Shown piece after piece: positions 43,759-50,488 of a DNA stretch of 54,316 nucleotides. The position numbers were made by a program, and so were the translations under genes. Source of the stretch: a bacterium (GTDB lineage Bacteria; CG2-30-53-67; CG2-30-70-394); NCBI GenBank assembly GCA_024278555.1, contig JAJRSX010000203.1:1-54316 (forward strand), read 5' to 3'. The notes below the pieces were generated by a model, which ran no database searches, was not told the DNA's origin, and saw only the letters and a program-made list of their open reading frames with translations. Position 1 is the first letter of the stretch; every line of letters begins with the position of its first letter.

Positions 43759-44289
43759 TCACTTTTCCAGGGCGCGGGCGAGGTGGTCGGCGAGGATGGC
43801 GAGGATCTCCTCGCGGTCGGGCGCCGACGCCCCGAGGAAGGGGCGGGCCGGGACCGTCGAACCGGGGTGGCGGACCGAGGCCACCGGGTGGCGCCCGCCG
43901 GGCCAGGCCAGCGCCTTGGCCCGCTTCGGGCGGATGGTGTGGGCGGCCGTCAGGCCGCCGAGCTGGTGGATGGCGCCGTACAGCACGTTGGTGCCCACCT
44001 CCACCGCGCCGGCGGTGGCGAGCCAGGTGATGGAGTCGCGCAGGCGGCCGGACTCGGTGAGGGTCTTGGGGTTCTTCTTCACCGCCTTGCGCGCCGCGCT
44101 CACCGGCTTCCACTTCTGCTCATCGGGGCCGCGCTGGTCGCGGAAGCGCCCCTCGGTGGACCGCCGCAGGTGCTCGCCGATGTCCTGGTAGGCGGGGGTG
44201 AGGTCGTGGGCGGCGAGGGAGAGGCGCTTGAGGGCGTCGCGGATCGCCCGTTCTTGGTGGGCGTCGAGGCTGATGGTGAGGGTGGCCAT
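43759..44289 (-). CDS. Mu-like virion morphogenesis protein gpG
   Basis: The 176-residue protein has LRRSTEGRFRDQRGPDEQKW, LTESGRLRDSITWLATAGAV, VGTNVLYGAIHQLGG and PARPFLGASAPDREEILAIL, all hallmarks of the Mu gpG/phage tail-completion family. Confidence 0.92.
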   Translation of the reverse strand: MATLTISLDAHQERAIRDALKRLSLAAHDLTPAYQDIGEHLRRSTEGRFRDQRGPDEQKWKPVSAARKAVKKNPKTLTESGRLRDSITWLATAGAVEVGTNVLYGAIHQLGGLTAAHTIRPKRAKALAWPGGRHPVASVRHPGSTVPARPFLGASAPDREEILAILADHLARALEK

Positions 44290-44384
44290 TTGCTAGAGTC
44301 CGTTCACGGTGTCGAGGTGAGGGCCGTGCCCCACCGACCCTCGGCATTTGCCCACCCTTGCCGCGGGGGGTGAGGCCCCATTTC

Positions 44385-45629
44385 CTACTCTCTTCCATAG
44401 AGGAGTAGTCCGCGCCGGGCATTTTGGGCGGTATTGAGCTTGGAGGTGGGGATCCACGTCCACGCCTCCAGGAGTCCACGGGTGGCCTGGGCGACGAGCA
44501 GCATCCCTCGGGTCTTGTCGAGATCAAGCAACTTGATGAAGCGCTGGCGGAGCACCACCTTGCCGGTGCCCTTGTGGCGCTCGAAGGTCTGCCACACCTC
44601 GTAGGGGTCGGTGAGGGTCTCTTCCAGGAAGGGGAGGTAGGGGGTGCGGTCCAGCGGCAGGTGGGCGGCGAGGGTCTCGGCGTTGACCAGGGTGGTGTAA
44701 CTCCACCCCTTCGCCTCAAGGGTGAAGGTTCGCTCCTCGCCGCCGAGCTGCTCGCGCAGGCGGGCCGCCGTCTCCGTCTGGGTGGCGGCGGGCCGGATCG
44801 CCTTGGCCTTGGGCTTGTCCAGGGGGATGCGCTCGGGCCGGTGGTGGCTCTGCCGGCTCCCGGGGGTGAGCGGCTCCCAGGCGGCGGCGCCCTGGTGCTG
44901 CCACGCACCCATGGCACGCTCGGAGAGCGGCCGCCCCCAGGCCGCCTCGCCGACGTTGTAGGCCCAGCCGGGGTCGATGCCGTTGGGGATGGTGTGGGTC
45001 CGGCCGGTCTGCCGGTCCTTCCAGCGATAGGTGCCGTCGTCCGGGGCGGTGTCGGGTCCCTGCTTGCCGCTGTTCTTGAGCTGGCGCTCGGAGCGGGCGA
45101 AGGTTCGGCATCGGCACCCCCAGCCGTTCGGGGTCCCGTGGGTCTTCCACCACGGGTCGTCCGCCTTCAGCACCAGGCCGTCCCAGGCGAGGTGCAGCGG
45201 CCGGGGGCGGACCGAGTCGCCGTGGCGGTATTCCCAGTAGGGGTTGCGCTCCAAAAAGGCCGGGTCGGTCATCTGCCGGTAGCGGCCGGCCGCATACGCG
45301 GTGCGCAGGTTGGTCTCGTAGATGGTGCGGGTGCGCCAGGCGCGACCCTTCTTGGAACCCTCCCCGGTCCAGCCGGTCCAGCCCCGGCGGGCGACGGTGG
45401 CCTCGAAGTCGTCGCGGAACTGTTCCAGGGTGGTGCCGTCCGCGATCGCCCCGTCCACCGCCTGGCGGAGGTCGGCCAGGAGATCCTCCTGCATGGCGCC
45501 GGCGACCACGAAGGCGCGGGCGTGCATCCCCTCCCAGAGGTCGGTCCACCGCTCGGTAGGGAGATCGACCTTCTGGCGGAAGAAGGTGATGGCCTCGGGG
45601 AAGGGGAGAGCGCGGTGGTCTACGGCCAT
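44385..45629 (-). CDS. Mu-like minor head protein gpF with C-terminal PBECR-type nuclease domain
   Basis: The 414-residue protein is bipartite. Residues 1-230 are the gpF/SPP1-gp7 head morphogenesis domain (ALPFPEAITFFRQKVDLPTE, RTIYETNLRTAYAAGRYRQM, GCRCR). After a linker, residues about 300-414 resemble the PBECR2 phage Barnase/EndoU-like domain (SYTTLVNAETLAAHLPLDRT, PYEVWQTFERHKGTGKVVLR, RFIKLLDLD, WTWIPTSKLNTAQNARRGLL). Such domains ride in the capsid as candidate injected RNases. The tail domain is complete here. Confidence 0.85.
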   Translation of the reverse strand: MAVDHRALPFPEAITFFRQKVDLPTERWTDLWEGMHARAFVVAGAMQEDLLADLRQAVDGAIADGTTLEQFRDDFEATVARRGWTGWTGEGSKKGRAWRTRTIYETNLRTAYAAGRYRQMTDPAFLERNPYWEYRHGDSVRPRPLHLAWDGLVLKADDPWWKTHGTPNGWGCRCRTFARSERQLKNSGKQGPDTAPDDGTYRWKDRQTGRTHTIPNGIDPGWAYNVGEAAWGRPLSERAMGAWQHQGAAAWEPLTPGSRQSHHRPERIPLDKPKAKAIRPAATQTETAARLREQLGGEERTFTLEAKGWSYTTLVNAETLAAHLPLDRTPYLPFLEETLTDPYEVWQTFERHKGTGKVVLRQRFIKLLDLDKTRGMLLVAQATRGLLEAWTWIPTSKLNTAQNARRGLLLYGRE

Positions 45630-45928
45630 GGGCTCGCCGTGTTGGTGGCAGGGGGCGGATCCGCCCCCTCATCCAGGCCCTCTCCCACGAGGGGAGAGGG
45701 CGCTTCTTCCCGGAGCGCCGCCGCGAGCAGCCCGGCATAGACGGCGGCCTTCTCGGCGTCGCGCGCCGCTGCCGCGCCGCCCTCCTTGTAGTTGAGCCGG
45801 CAGAGGTATTTGAGGTTGTTGCCCAGGAGGAAGCCGCGGTACTGCTCGTCGGTGAGCTTGGCGCGCAGGATGTCGAGGGTCTCGATACCGCCGGCGTCGT
45901 AGTAGGCGGCGTTGGGGTCGTGGCTCAT
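45620..45928 (-). CDS. DUF3310 protein with repeat-derived C-terminus
   Basis: The 102-residue protein carries the DUF3310 core YYDAGGIETLDILRAKLTDE, GFLLGNNLKYLCRLNYKEG and DAEKAAVYAGLL. The last 30 residues (PSPLVGEGLDEGADPPPA...) are encoded by a host-type GCCCTCTCCCacgaGGGGAGAGGGC hairpin (45670-45694) and look acquired. It overlaps the gpF start by 10 bp and the portal stop by 4. Confidence 0.75.
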   Translation of the reverse strand: MSHDPNAAYYDAGGIETLDILRAKLTDEQYRGFLLGNNLKYLCRLNYKEGGAAAARDAEKAAVYAGLLAAALREEAPSPLVGEGLDEGADPPPATNTASPWP

Positions 45929-47535
45929 CGGCCCTCCCCCACCTCGAAACGGCCCGCGAGGTCGGCGGCGGTGAAGGCTTGTTGCAAGGTGGCGGCGAGG
46001 TCGGAGACCCCCATCTCCGGGTAGAGGGCGAGCAGCCCGTCGCGGAGCTCGTCCATCGACCGGGCGGTGGCGACCAGGCGGCGGACCGGGGCGAGGAGCC
46101 CATCCATGGCGCTCGCGGCCGCCTCGTCCAATTGGTCGGCGTAGTGGTCGGCGGTGTCGGGGTCGGGATCCCCGGCCCGGAGGGCGGCGCAGTGGGGGCA
46201 GGCTCCCCGGAGGGCCGGATTCATCCGGCCCACGGCGTCCGGCGGGTGGAAACCCGCCCTACGGAGCGCGGCCTGGCCGAACGGCAGTGCCGGCCGCAGC
46301 ACCTCCTCGTCCTCCTGGGGCCTCGGGATGCGGAGCTTGTCGTGGGCGTAGTCGAGGGGGATCTCCATCCCCACCTCCACCAGCTTGGGAATGGCGTCGG
46401 CGTAGAGCTTGAGGTCCTCGGGCTCGCGGGTGTCGAAGCGGAAACGGGGGCCGCGGCCGGGATCGAGGCCGGGCAGGTTAAGGGTGGCCAGGGGCCACAC
46501 CAGGTCGCGGGTGAGGGTGGAGGCGAGTTGCAGGGCGTCGGCCACCAGGAGGTCGTGGCGCACCTCGTTGTGGACGGTACCCAGGGCGTTGGTGCTGGTC
46601 TTGCCGTCGGCCTGGCTGGTGAGCGTGCCGCCGAGGATGGCCTTCGACTGGGTGCGCTCACACCAGTCGATCATCGCCTGGAAGGGGTCGGAGCGGTCGG
46701 CCGCCGCCTCCTTGAAGTCGACCATCATCCCCTCGGGGATGATGCCGGCGGCGTTGTGGCCGAGGTTGACCACGGCGCGGAGCAGGGTGGCCTTTTCCTT
46801 GTCCGAGCTGCCCGGCGGGTAGGTCCCCAGCCGCAGGGGCAGGCCGTAGATCTCCAGGAACTCGGCCAGGTCGCGGACGCTGTAGTTCTTGAACAGGTAG
46901 GGCCAGGCGAGCACCCGGTGGAGGCCGGCGCGGCCCAGGTAGCCACTTTTCGCCTTGTGGATGTGGGTGATCCAGGAGAACGGCCGCAGCGCCTCGGTCT
47001 CCTGGCCCTTCCTGCGCAGGAGCAGCCGGTCGTGGTTTTCCTTGGCGACGGTGAACCAGCGCGGCGGCCGGTGGGTGATGTCCGACGGCACCCACTCGTT
47101 ACCGTCACGACCCCAGGTGATCTCCAGGCAGGAGAACCCCTTGCCGATGGCGTCGGCCATGTCCAGGAGGGTGTCTTCGAAGTTGGACAGGTCGCGGAGC
47201 ACGTCCCCCACCCACTCGGCCGCCGTCTCCTCGGTGGCGGTGGCGCCCCTGGGGGCCACCACCTCCCAGTCCAGCCCGAGGAGTGCCCGGCGGCGTTTGG
47301 ACAGCTCGGCGTAGATGTGGCCGTCCCTCTCCTCCATGTCGTCGAAGAGGTCGCATTGGGCGGTGAGGTCGCCGCGCTCGGCGTCGGTGAGGATGGAGGC
47401 GAGCTTGGCGGGGGTCAGCCCGCGGGCCGGGTGGTCGGCGAACTCCTTGTGGAGGTGGCCGAGCTTCGCGGTCTGGGCGGCTTGCAGGTCGCCGCTCTTC
47501 ACGGGGTGGCCGCGGTGGTCGAGGATCGTTGCCAT
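45925..47535 (-). CDS. Mu-like portal protein (gp29 / DUF935 family)
   Basis: The 536-residue portal forms the head vertex through which DNA passes. Its motifs include ARGLTPAKLASILTDAERGD, ERDGHIYAELSKRRRALLGL, DMADAIGKGFSCLEITWGRD and TQSKAILGGTLTSQADGKTS. The ATG at 47535 follows AGGAG, and an ATG 3 bp upstream is equivalent. Near residue 425-442 the frame reads through a host-type palindrome (46211-46263) as RRAGFHPPDAVGRMNPALRG, an in-frame insertion that leaves the rest intact. Confidence 0.92.
   Translation of the reverse strand: MATILDHRGHPVKSGDLQAAQTAKLGHLHKEFADHPARGLTPAKLASILTDAERGDLTAQCDLFDDMEERDGHIYAELSKRRRALLGLDWEVVAPRGATATEETAAEWVGDVLRDLSNFEDTLLDMADAIGKGFSCLEITWGRDGNEWVPSDITHRPPRWFTVAKENHDRLLLRRKGQETEALRPFSWITHIHKAKSGYLGRAGLHRVLAWPYLFKNYSVRDLAEFLEIYGLPLRLGTYPPGSSDKEKATLLRAVVNLGHNAAGIIPEGMMVDFKEAAADRSDPFQAMIDWCERTQSKAILGGTLTSQADGKTSTNALGTVHNEVRHDLLVADALQLASTLTRDLVWPLATLNLPGLDPGRGPRFRFDTREPEDLKLYADAIPKLVEVGMEIPLDYAHDKLRIPRPQEDEEVLRPALPFGQAALRRAGFHPPDAVGRMNPALRGACPHCAALRAGDPDPDTADHYADQLDEAAASAMDGLLAPVRRLVATARSMDELRDGLLALYPEMGVSDLAATLQQAFTAADLAGRFEVGEGR
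46211..46263. repeat. Host-type palindromic repeat read in frame inside the portal gene
   Basis: It contains GGCCGGATTCATCCGGCC and GGCGGGTGGAAACCCGCCC followed by TACGG. The 46232-46263 part (ACGGCGTC + GGCGGGTGGAAACCCGCC + CTACGG) has the same layout as the palindromes at 14711-14743 and 26493-26525 (ACGGCGTC + GTCGGCTGAAGCCGAC + CTACGG). Confidence 0.7.
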
Positions 47536-47762
47536 CATTTCTCCTGGGCGGTGTCCCCGGTGACGACGTGACCCCGGAAGAGGAGCGGCGGGCACCAGTG
47601 GAAACAGGGGTCCACCGGCACAAACGAGCGCAGCTCGCCGGAGGGCGCGAGCCACAGGAAGTGGGGGAACCAGCCGTAGTGGGAGCGCCGCACCACCAGG
47701 TAGCCGCCGAGGCGGAACCAGCGGGAGAGCGCCCAGAGCAGGCAGTTGGAGCGGGTCACCAT
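47535..47762 (-). CDS. Small aromatic-rich phage protein between terminase and portal
   Basis: The 75-residue protein, rich in Trp, Phe and Leu, starts MVTRSNCLLWALSRWFRLGG and contains PHFLWLAPSGELRSFVPVDP. The start overlaps the terminase stop and the stop overlaps the portal start. Small proteins of this look occur at this point in Mu-like phages; function unknown. Confidence 0.68.
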   Translation of the reverse strand: MVTRSNCLLWALSRWFRLGGYLVVRRSHYGWFPHFLWLAPSGELRSFVPVDPCFHWCPPLLFRGHVVTGDTAQEK

Positions 47763-47945
47763 GCGCCGACCTCCTGGGGCAGGAGATCGTCGACGTCGTC
47801 GTCAACGTCGGCCGAGCGGTCCCAGATGGAACCCTTGTCCGGGGCGGCGGTGTACTCGATGGGGGCGGGCCGCATCTCGGAGACGGCGTACTCGGCCATG
47901 GCCAGGGCGACCAACGCCGCGCCGTGCTCGCCCGGCTCACCGAGC
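47756..47945 (-). pseudogene. Terminase large subunit (gp28-like), C-terminal remnant
   Basis: Only about 55 residues make sense: GEHGAALVALAMAEYAVSEM, then RPAPIEYTAAPDKGSIWDRS and an acidic tail ending LLPQEVGAW. The first block resembles the HGDAxxALALAxYA motif of the nuclease domain at the end of Mu-like terminases, and the gene sits just before the portal as expected. Upstream of it the frame becomes antisense to the gp16-like remnant, so the first 400 or more residues are deleted. Confidence 0.65.
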
Positions 47946-48187
47946 GTGGCGCCCGCTTCGCCCCCAAGGACGCCCCGCAGATGGTCGCGAGCGACGAGCG
48001 GTGGCCGATGATGCACAAGGTCGAAGCGCTGCTGGCCGAGGCCCACCGGCCGTGGGCCTACGCCCACGCCGTGGCGAAGCACATGTTCAACCGCCCCCGG
48101 GTCGACCACCTCACCCCGCGCGACCTCCACAAGCTCATCGCCGCCCTCATGGCCGACGCCCGCCGCCACGGCCGGAGGGTGCAATGA
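47924..48187 (+). pseudogene. gp16-like (DUF1018) regulatory protein, C-terminal remnant
   Basis: The 87 residues include WPMMHKVEALLAEAHRPWAY, AHAVAKHMFNRPRVDHLTPR and DLHKLIAALMADARRHGR, the C-terminal half of Mu gp16-type proteins. Family members have roughly 140-190 residues, and the N-terminal half is missing. A GTG at 47924 might still start translation. The stop overlaps the next start (ATGA). Confidence 0.7.
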
Positions 48188-48684
48188 GCGGCCCGACCCA
48201 GGCGCAGGAGGTCCCCATCGAGGCGTCCGTGATCCCGCCCGTCGTGCCGGTGGAGATCACCGGCTGGGACGCCGCCGGCCCGCCCCCCACCACCTGTCCG
48301 CGCTGCCACACCTCCGGCCTCCTGCGCTGGGAGCGCCTCGACGACATCGGCCCCTACGCCCTCGCCGCCCGCTGCCTGTGCGGCCACCTCTCCTACCACC
48401 AAGCGGTCGTTCGGGTCGTCCGCCGATCGCCGGACGAAGAGCGAGCCATCGCCAGAAACCGGCGTCTCATCCCCATCGAGCGCTGCGACCTCTGCGGCAC
48501 CGACCGGGCCCGGATCCACGGCCTCTGTGCCCGCTGCGCCTCCCGCGAGCTCAAGCGCGGCACCAAGGACGCCGCCTACACCCCGTGGTACCAGCTCCCC
48601 GCAGCAGACCGCACCGAGACCGAGCGCGCCGCCCGCCTGATCCTCGGTACTCGAAATCACCGGCACCCCGAACCCCGAGGCTAA
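48184..48684 (+). CDS. Phage early-region zinc-finger-like protein
   Basis: The 166-residue protein has two cysteine clusters, CPRCHTSG...CLCGH (about 39-62) and CDLCGTDRARIHGLCARC (about 101-118), probably binding one or two zinc ions. I recognise no family. It lies between a gp16-like remnant and mor, so it belongs to the early operon and may bind nucleic acid. Confidence 0.68.
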   Translation: MSGPTQAQEVPIEASVIPPVVPVEITGWDAAGPPPTTCPRCHTSGLLRWERLDDIGPYALAARCLCGHLSYHQAVVRVVRRSPDEERAIARNRRLIPIERCDLCGTDRARIHGLCARCASRELKRGTKDAAYTPWYQLPAADRTETERAARLILGTRNHRHPEPRG

Positions 48685-48689
48685 CCCCC

Positions 48690-49124
48690 ATGGCCGAACA
48701 ACCTGACCTCCCCCTGGGCGCCATGGAATGCGACGTCGACGCCCTGCTCGCCCGCCTCGACGACCTCGACGCGGTGGCGCCGGCCGATGCGTGGCCGCAG
48801 ACCCTGGCGGACCTCTTCGACATCCTCACCGACCACTACACCCGCCGCCGCGATCACCCCGAGGCGGACGCCCGGCGCGAGGCCGAGGAGATCGTCATCC
48901 TCCTCGCCCACTGGCTCGGCGGCCGTCCGGTGTATCTGCCCCGCGACGACTCCCTCCGCCGCGCCCTGCGCGACGCGGACATCTACCGCGACTTCGGCCG
49001 GCGCTCCGCCGCCGAGCTCGCCCAGGCCCACCGCCTCACCCCCATGCAGATCTATCACATCATCCAGCGCCAACGGCGGCTCCATCAGGGACGAGTGCAG
49101 CGGGAGCTGTTTCCTGAGGAGTAG
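48690..49124 (+). CDS. mor: Mor-family transcription activator of phage middle/late genes
   Basis: In Mu, Mor activates the middle promoter and so turns on C and the late genes. This 144-residue protein matches the Mor/C family in its C-terminal half: AEEIVILLAHWLGGRPVYLP, DSLRRALRDADIYRDFGRRS and AAELAQAHRLTPMQIYHIIQ, the last being the helix-turn-helix. The ATG is preceded by an unusual C-run rather than a Shine-Dalgarno sequence. Because the early promoter and repressor are deleted, its control is unclear. Confidence 0.87.
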   Translation: MAEQPDLPLGAMECDVDALLARLDDLDAVAPADAWPQTLADLFDILTDHYTRRRDHPEADARREAEEIVILLAHWLGGRPVYLPRDDSLRRALRDADIYRDFGRRSAAELAQAHRLTPMQIYHIIQRQRRLHQGRVQRELFPEE

Positions 49125-49132
49125 CCGTAGCC

Positions 49133-49381
49133 ATGGCCCTCAACCTCTGGCTGGATAAGCTCCGCAAACAAATGCAGGCCGCCCACGACCGGGCGGAGGC
49201 GCGATACTACTACTTTCCGGACCTGAAGGATCGCGCCGCCCTCGGCAAGTGGCTGAAGAAGTCCGCGGCCCAGCACGAGCGCGAATCGCAAAGGCATCTC
49301 GATCGACTGTCTGAACTAAGAAGAGACATCTCTGACCTCGATTCCCTGATCTACTGGGAACGGCAGAGTAAGCGTCGGTGA
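49133..49381 (+). CDS. Hypothetical phage protein, coiled coil
   Basis: The 82-residue basic protein starts MALNLWLDKLRKQMQAAHDR. Its C-terminal half is a probable coiled coil (HERESQRHLDRLSELRRDIS). It follows mor by 8 bp and is the last recognisable gene before the prophage end. Confidence 0.6.
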   Translation: MALNLWLDKLRKQMQAAHDRAEARYYYFPDLKDRAALGKWLKKSAAQHERESQRHLDRLSELRRDISDLDSLIYWERQSKRR

Positions 49382-49687
49382 CGCTCCCTCCCCCGTGCCG
49401 GGGTCGGCGCCGCCGCTTTGGGGCGCTCGAAACCCGCATGGAGTCCCGGCTCCCAGCCGTGTCCATCGACAGCAGAACAGACCTGACATGTTGCAAATCT
49501 CGACGCACGCTACACATACCGAACCATTGCAGTCCTCCCCAAAATAGAAGGCCGCACGTCTACGTTGCGCCATGATTGAGCCGGAGGCGAGGCGGCCCCG
49601 TCGGAGAAGGAGGAGATTTGCTCCCTTGCCGCCACCGGCCATAGTGCTCGTGCCCTGGCTGAGCTGTACGGGTGTCATGCAACTGTA

Positions 49688-49796
49688 GCAGCGTACTTTT
49701 CTCCATTGGGGTTGTCGGCCTTTCGCCGCCGGTGCAGTTGCCGTTAAATCAGTGGGTTAGCGAGAAAAGTACGCTCCACCTAGAAAAGTACGCTGC
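49688..49796. repeat. AGAAAAGTACGCT repeats, one inverted and two direct
   Basis: GCAGCGTACTTTTCT (49688-49702) is the exact inverse of AGAAAAGTACGCTGC (49782-49796). A third copy, GAGAAAAGTACGCT, is at 49762-49775. Clustered sites of this kind suit repressor operators or transposase-binding sites (phage or IS21-like ends). The binding protein is unknown. Confidence 0.65.
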
Positions 49797-50079
49797 CGTA
49801 CCATTCGCCCGCCCAAAATCAGCCCCCTCCGAGTCCCCCCTCAATCCATGTGACAGCTAGTTTTTTTCTGTTTGCATAAGGGTTTGAACGCCGGTCACGG
49901 GCAATCTTGCAATAATATGCAAAGCCCCTCCGAAGCCCCTCCGAAGCCCATACCCCCCCAAATCACCGCTGCGTTCGTTGCGACACTCCCCCACGCCCCC
50001 GTCGAGCTCCCCACCCCCTAACCCCTTGCCCCTCAACACCTTTCCCACCAAATCCCACCATCCCCCACCCCATCCCGCC

Positions 50080-50105
50080 CTTCGCATCCATCCTGACCCC
50101 CCACA
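50080..50105 (-). other. Prophage terminus at the early-gene end
   Basis: Read inward on the minus strand it starts TGTGGGGGGTCAGGATGGAT and then GCGAAG, matching the other end at 18 of 26 positions with TGT and TGCGAAG in register. Confidence 0.8.
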
Positions 50106-50110
50106 GCGAC
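50106..50110 (+). repeat. Target-site duplication GCGAC, right copy
   Basis: It is identical to 26728-26732 and continues as GGAGCGCCACGG, exactly where the empty repeat at 14.5 kb continues after its GCAAC (read on the minus strand). Confidence 0.85.
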
Positions 50111-50488
50111 GGAGCGCCACGGGGTTGCCGTGCACGAGGACGGCGCAAAATCGTGTTGTTTTCTGATGGAGTTCTCTGTGCCCTCTGTGTCTCTGTGGTG
50201 AAAAATCCCTTCCGGGAGCCCTCCACCTCCCGGCCGAGGCGTGGAGCGACGCCGTACTTGGCCTGCATCGCTATTTCCGCTGATCCTCTCAGCGGTGGAG
50301 ACTCGGCCGCGGCGACGCGCCGCGGGGCCGTCAGGTTACGGTAGGAACCGGCTCCCGCCGGCGATCCGCGCCGCGAGGCGCGGCAGGCCCTCTGGGCCTG
50401 GTTCGCGAGCGGGAGCTCGCTCCTACCCTTTCTGTGGGGCGTGTTGGCTTTCATCGACATGTCATTCGGCCCGAAGGGCCGTCCTTCC
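50106..50488. repeat. Right half of the interrupted palindromic repeat, then a REP element
   Basis: 50106-50200 continues the repeat of 26454-26732: GTTGTTTTCTGATGGAGTT, then the GTGCCCTCTGTGTCTCTGTG arm. TTTCCGCTGATCCTCTCAG (50273-50291) is the inverse of the outer end at 26453-26471, so the pre-phage element had inverted ends. 50340-50436 is a REP-type palindrome (GGTAGGAACCGGCTCC...GGAGCTCGCTCCTACC). 50486-50515 is a TAGGGA-type short repeat in which the subunit B gene ends. Confidence 0.75.

Larger units (their letters stand above)
26733..50105 (-). mobile_element. Defective transposable prophage, Mu-like head and P2-like tail, 23,373 bp
   Basis: The termini read TGTAAGCGGCCAAGAAGTTT on the left and, inverted from the right, TGTGGGGGGTCAGGATGGAT. 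18 of the first 26 positions agree, including a shared TGCGAAG at 20-26. A 5-bp GCGAC duplication flanks the element. Late genes run leftward from the portal (47.5 kb) to gpD (26.8 kb). A short rightward early remnant (gp16-like, zinc protein, Mor) lies at the other end. Transposase A/B, repressor, lysis genes and most of the terminase are missing. The layout resembles BcepMu-type phages, where as I recall the early genes are also divergent. It should not be able to transpose or package without help. Confidence 0.93.
49382..50105. other. Non-coding prophage end region
   Basis: 724 bp with no supported gene. It holds three AGAAAAGTACGCT copies (one inverted) at 49690-49794, an inverted pair TTTGCATA (49872-49879)/TATGCAAA (49916-49923), a doubled CCCCTCCGAAG (about 49926-49947) and a very G-poor, C-rich terminus from about 49985. 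The DNA is less GC-rich than its surroundings around 49.68-49.92 kb. Confidence 0.6.

Noticed and set aside
47746-48183. Longer plus-strand frame extending the 166-residue zinc protein upstream
   Set aside because: It would overlap the terminase remnant and gp16-like remnant; the ATGA coupling at 48184 is the better start.
49860-49930. Origin of replication or DnaA cluster in the AT-rich prophage end
   Set aside because: Only a short inverted TTTGCATA pair and no DnaA boxes or iterons.
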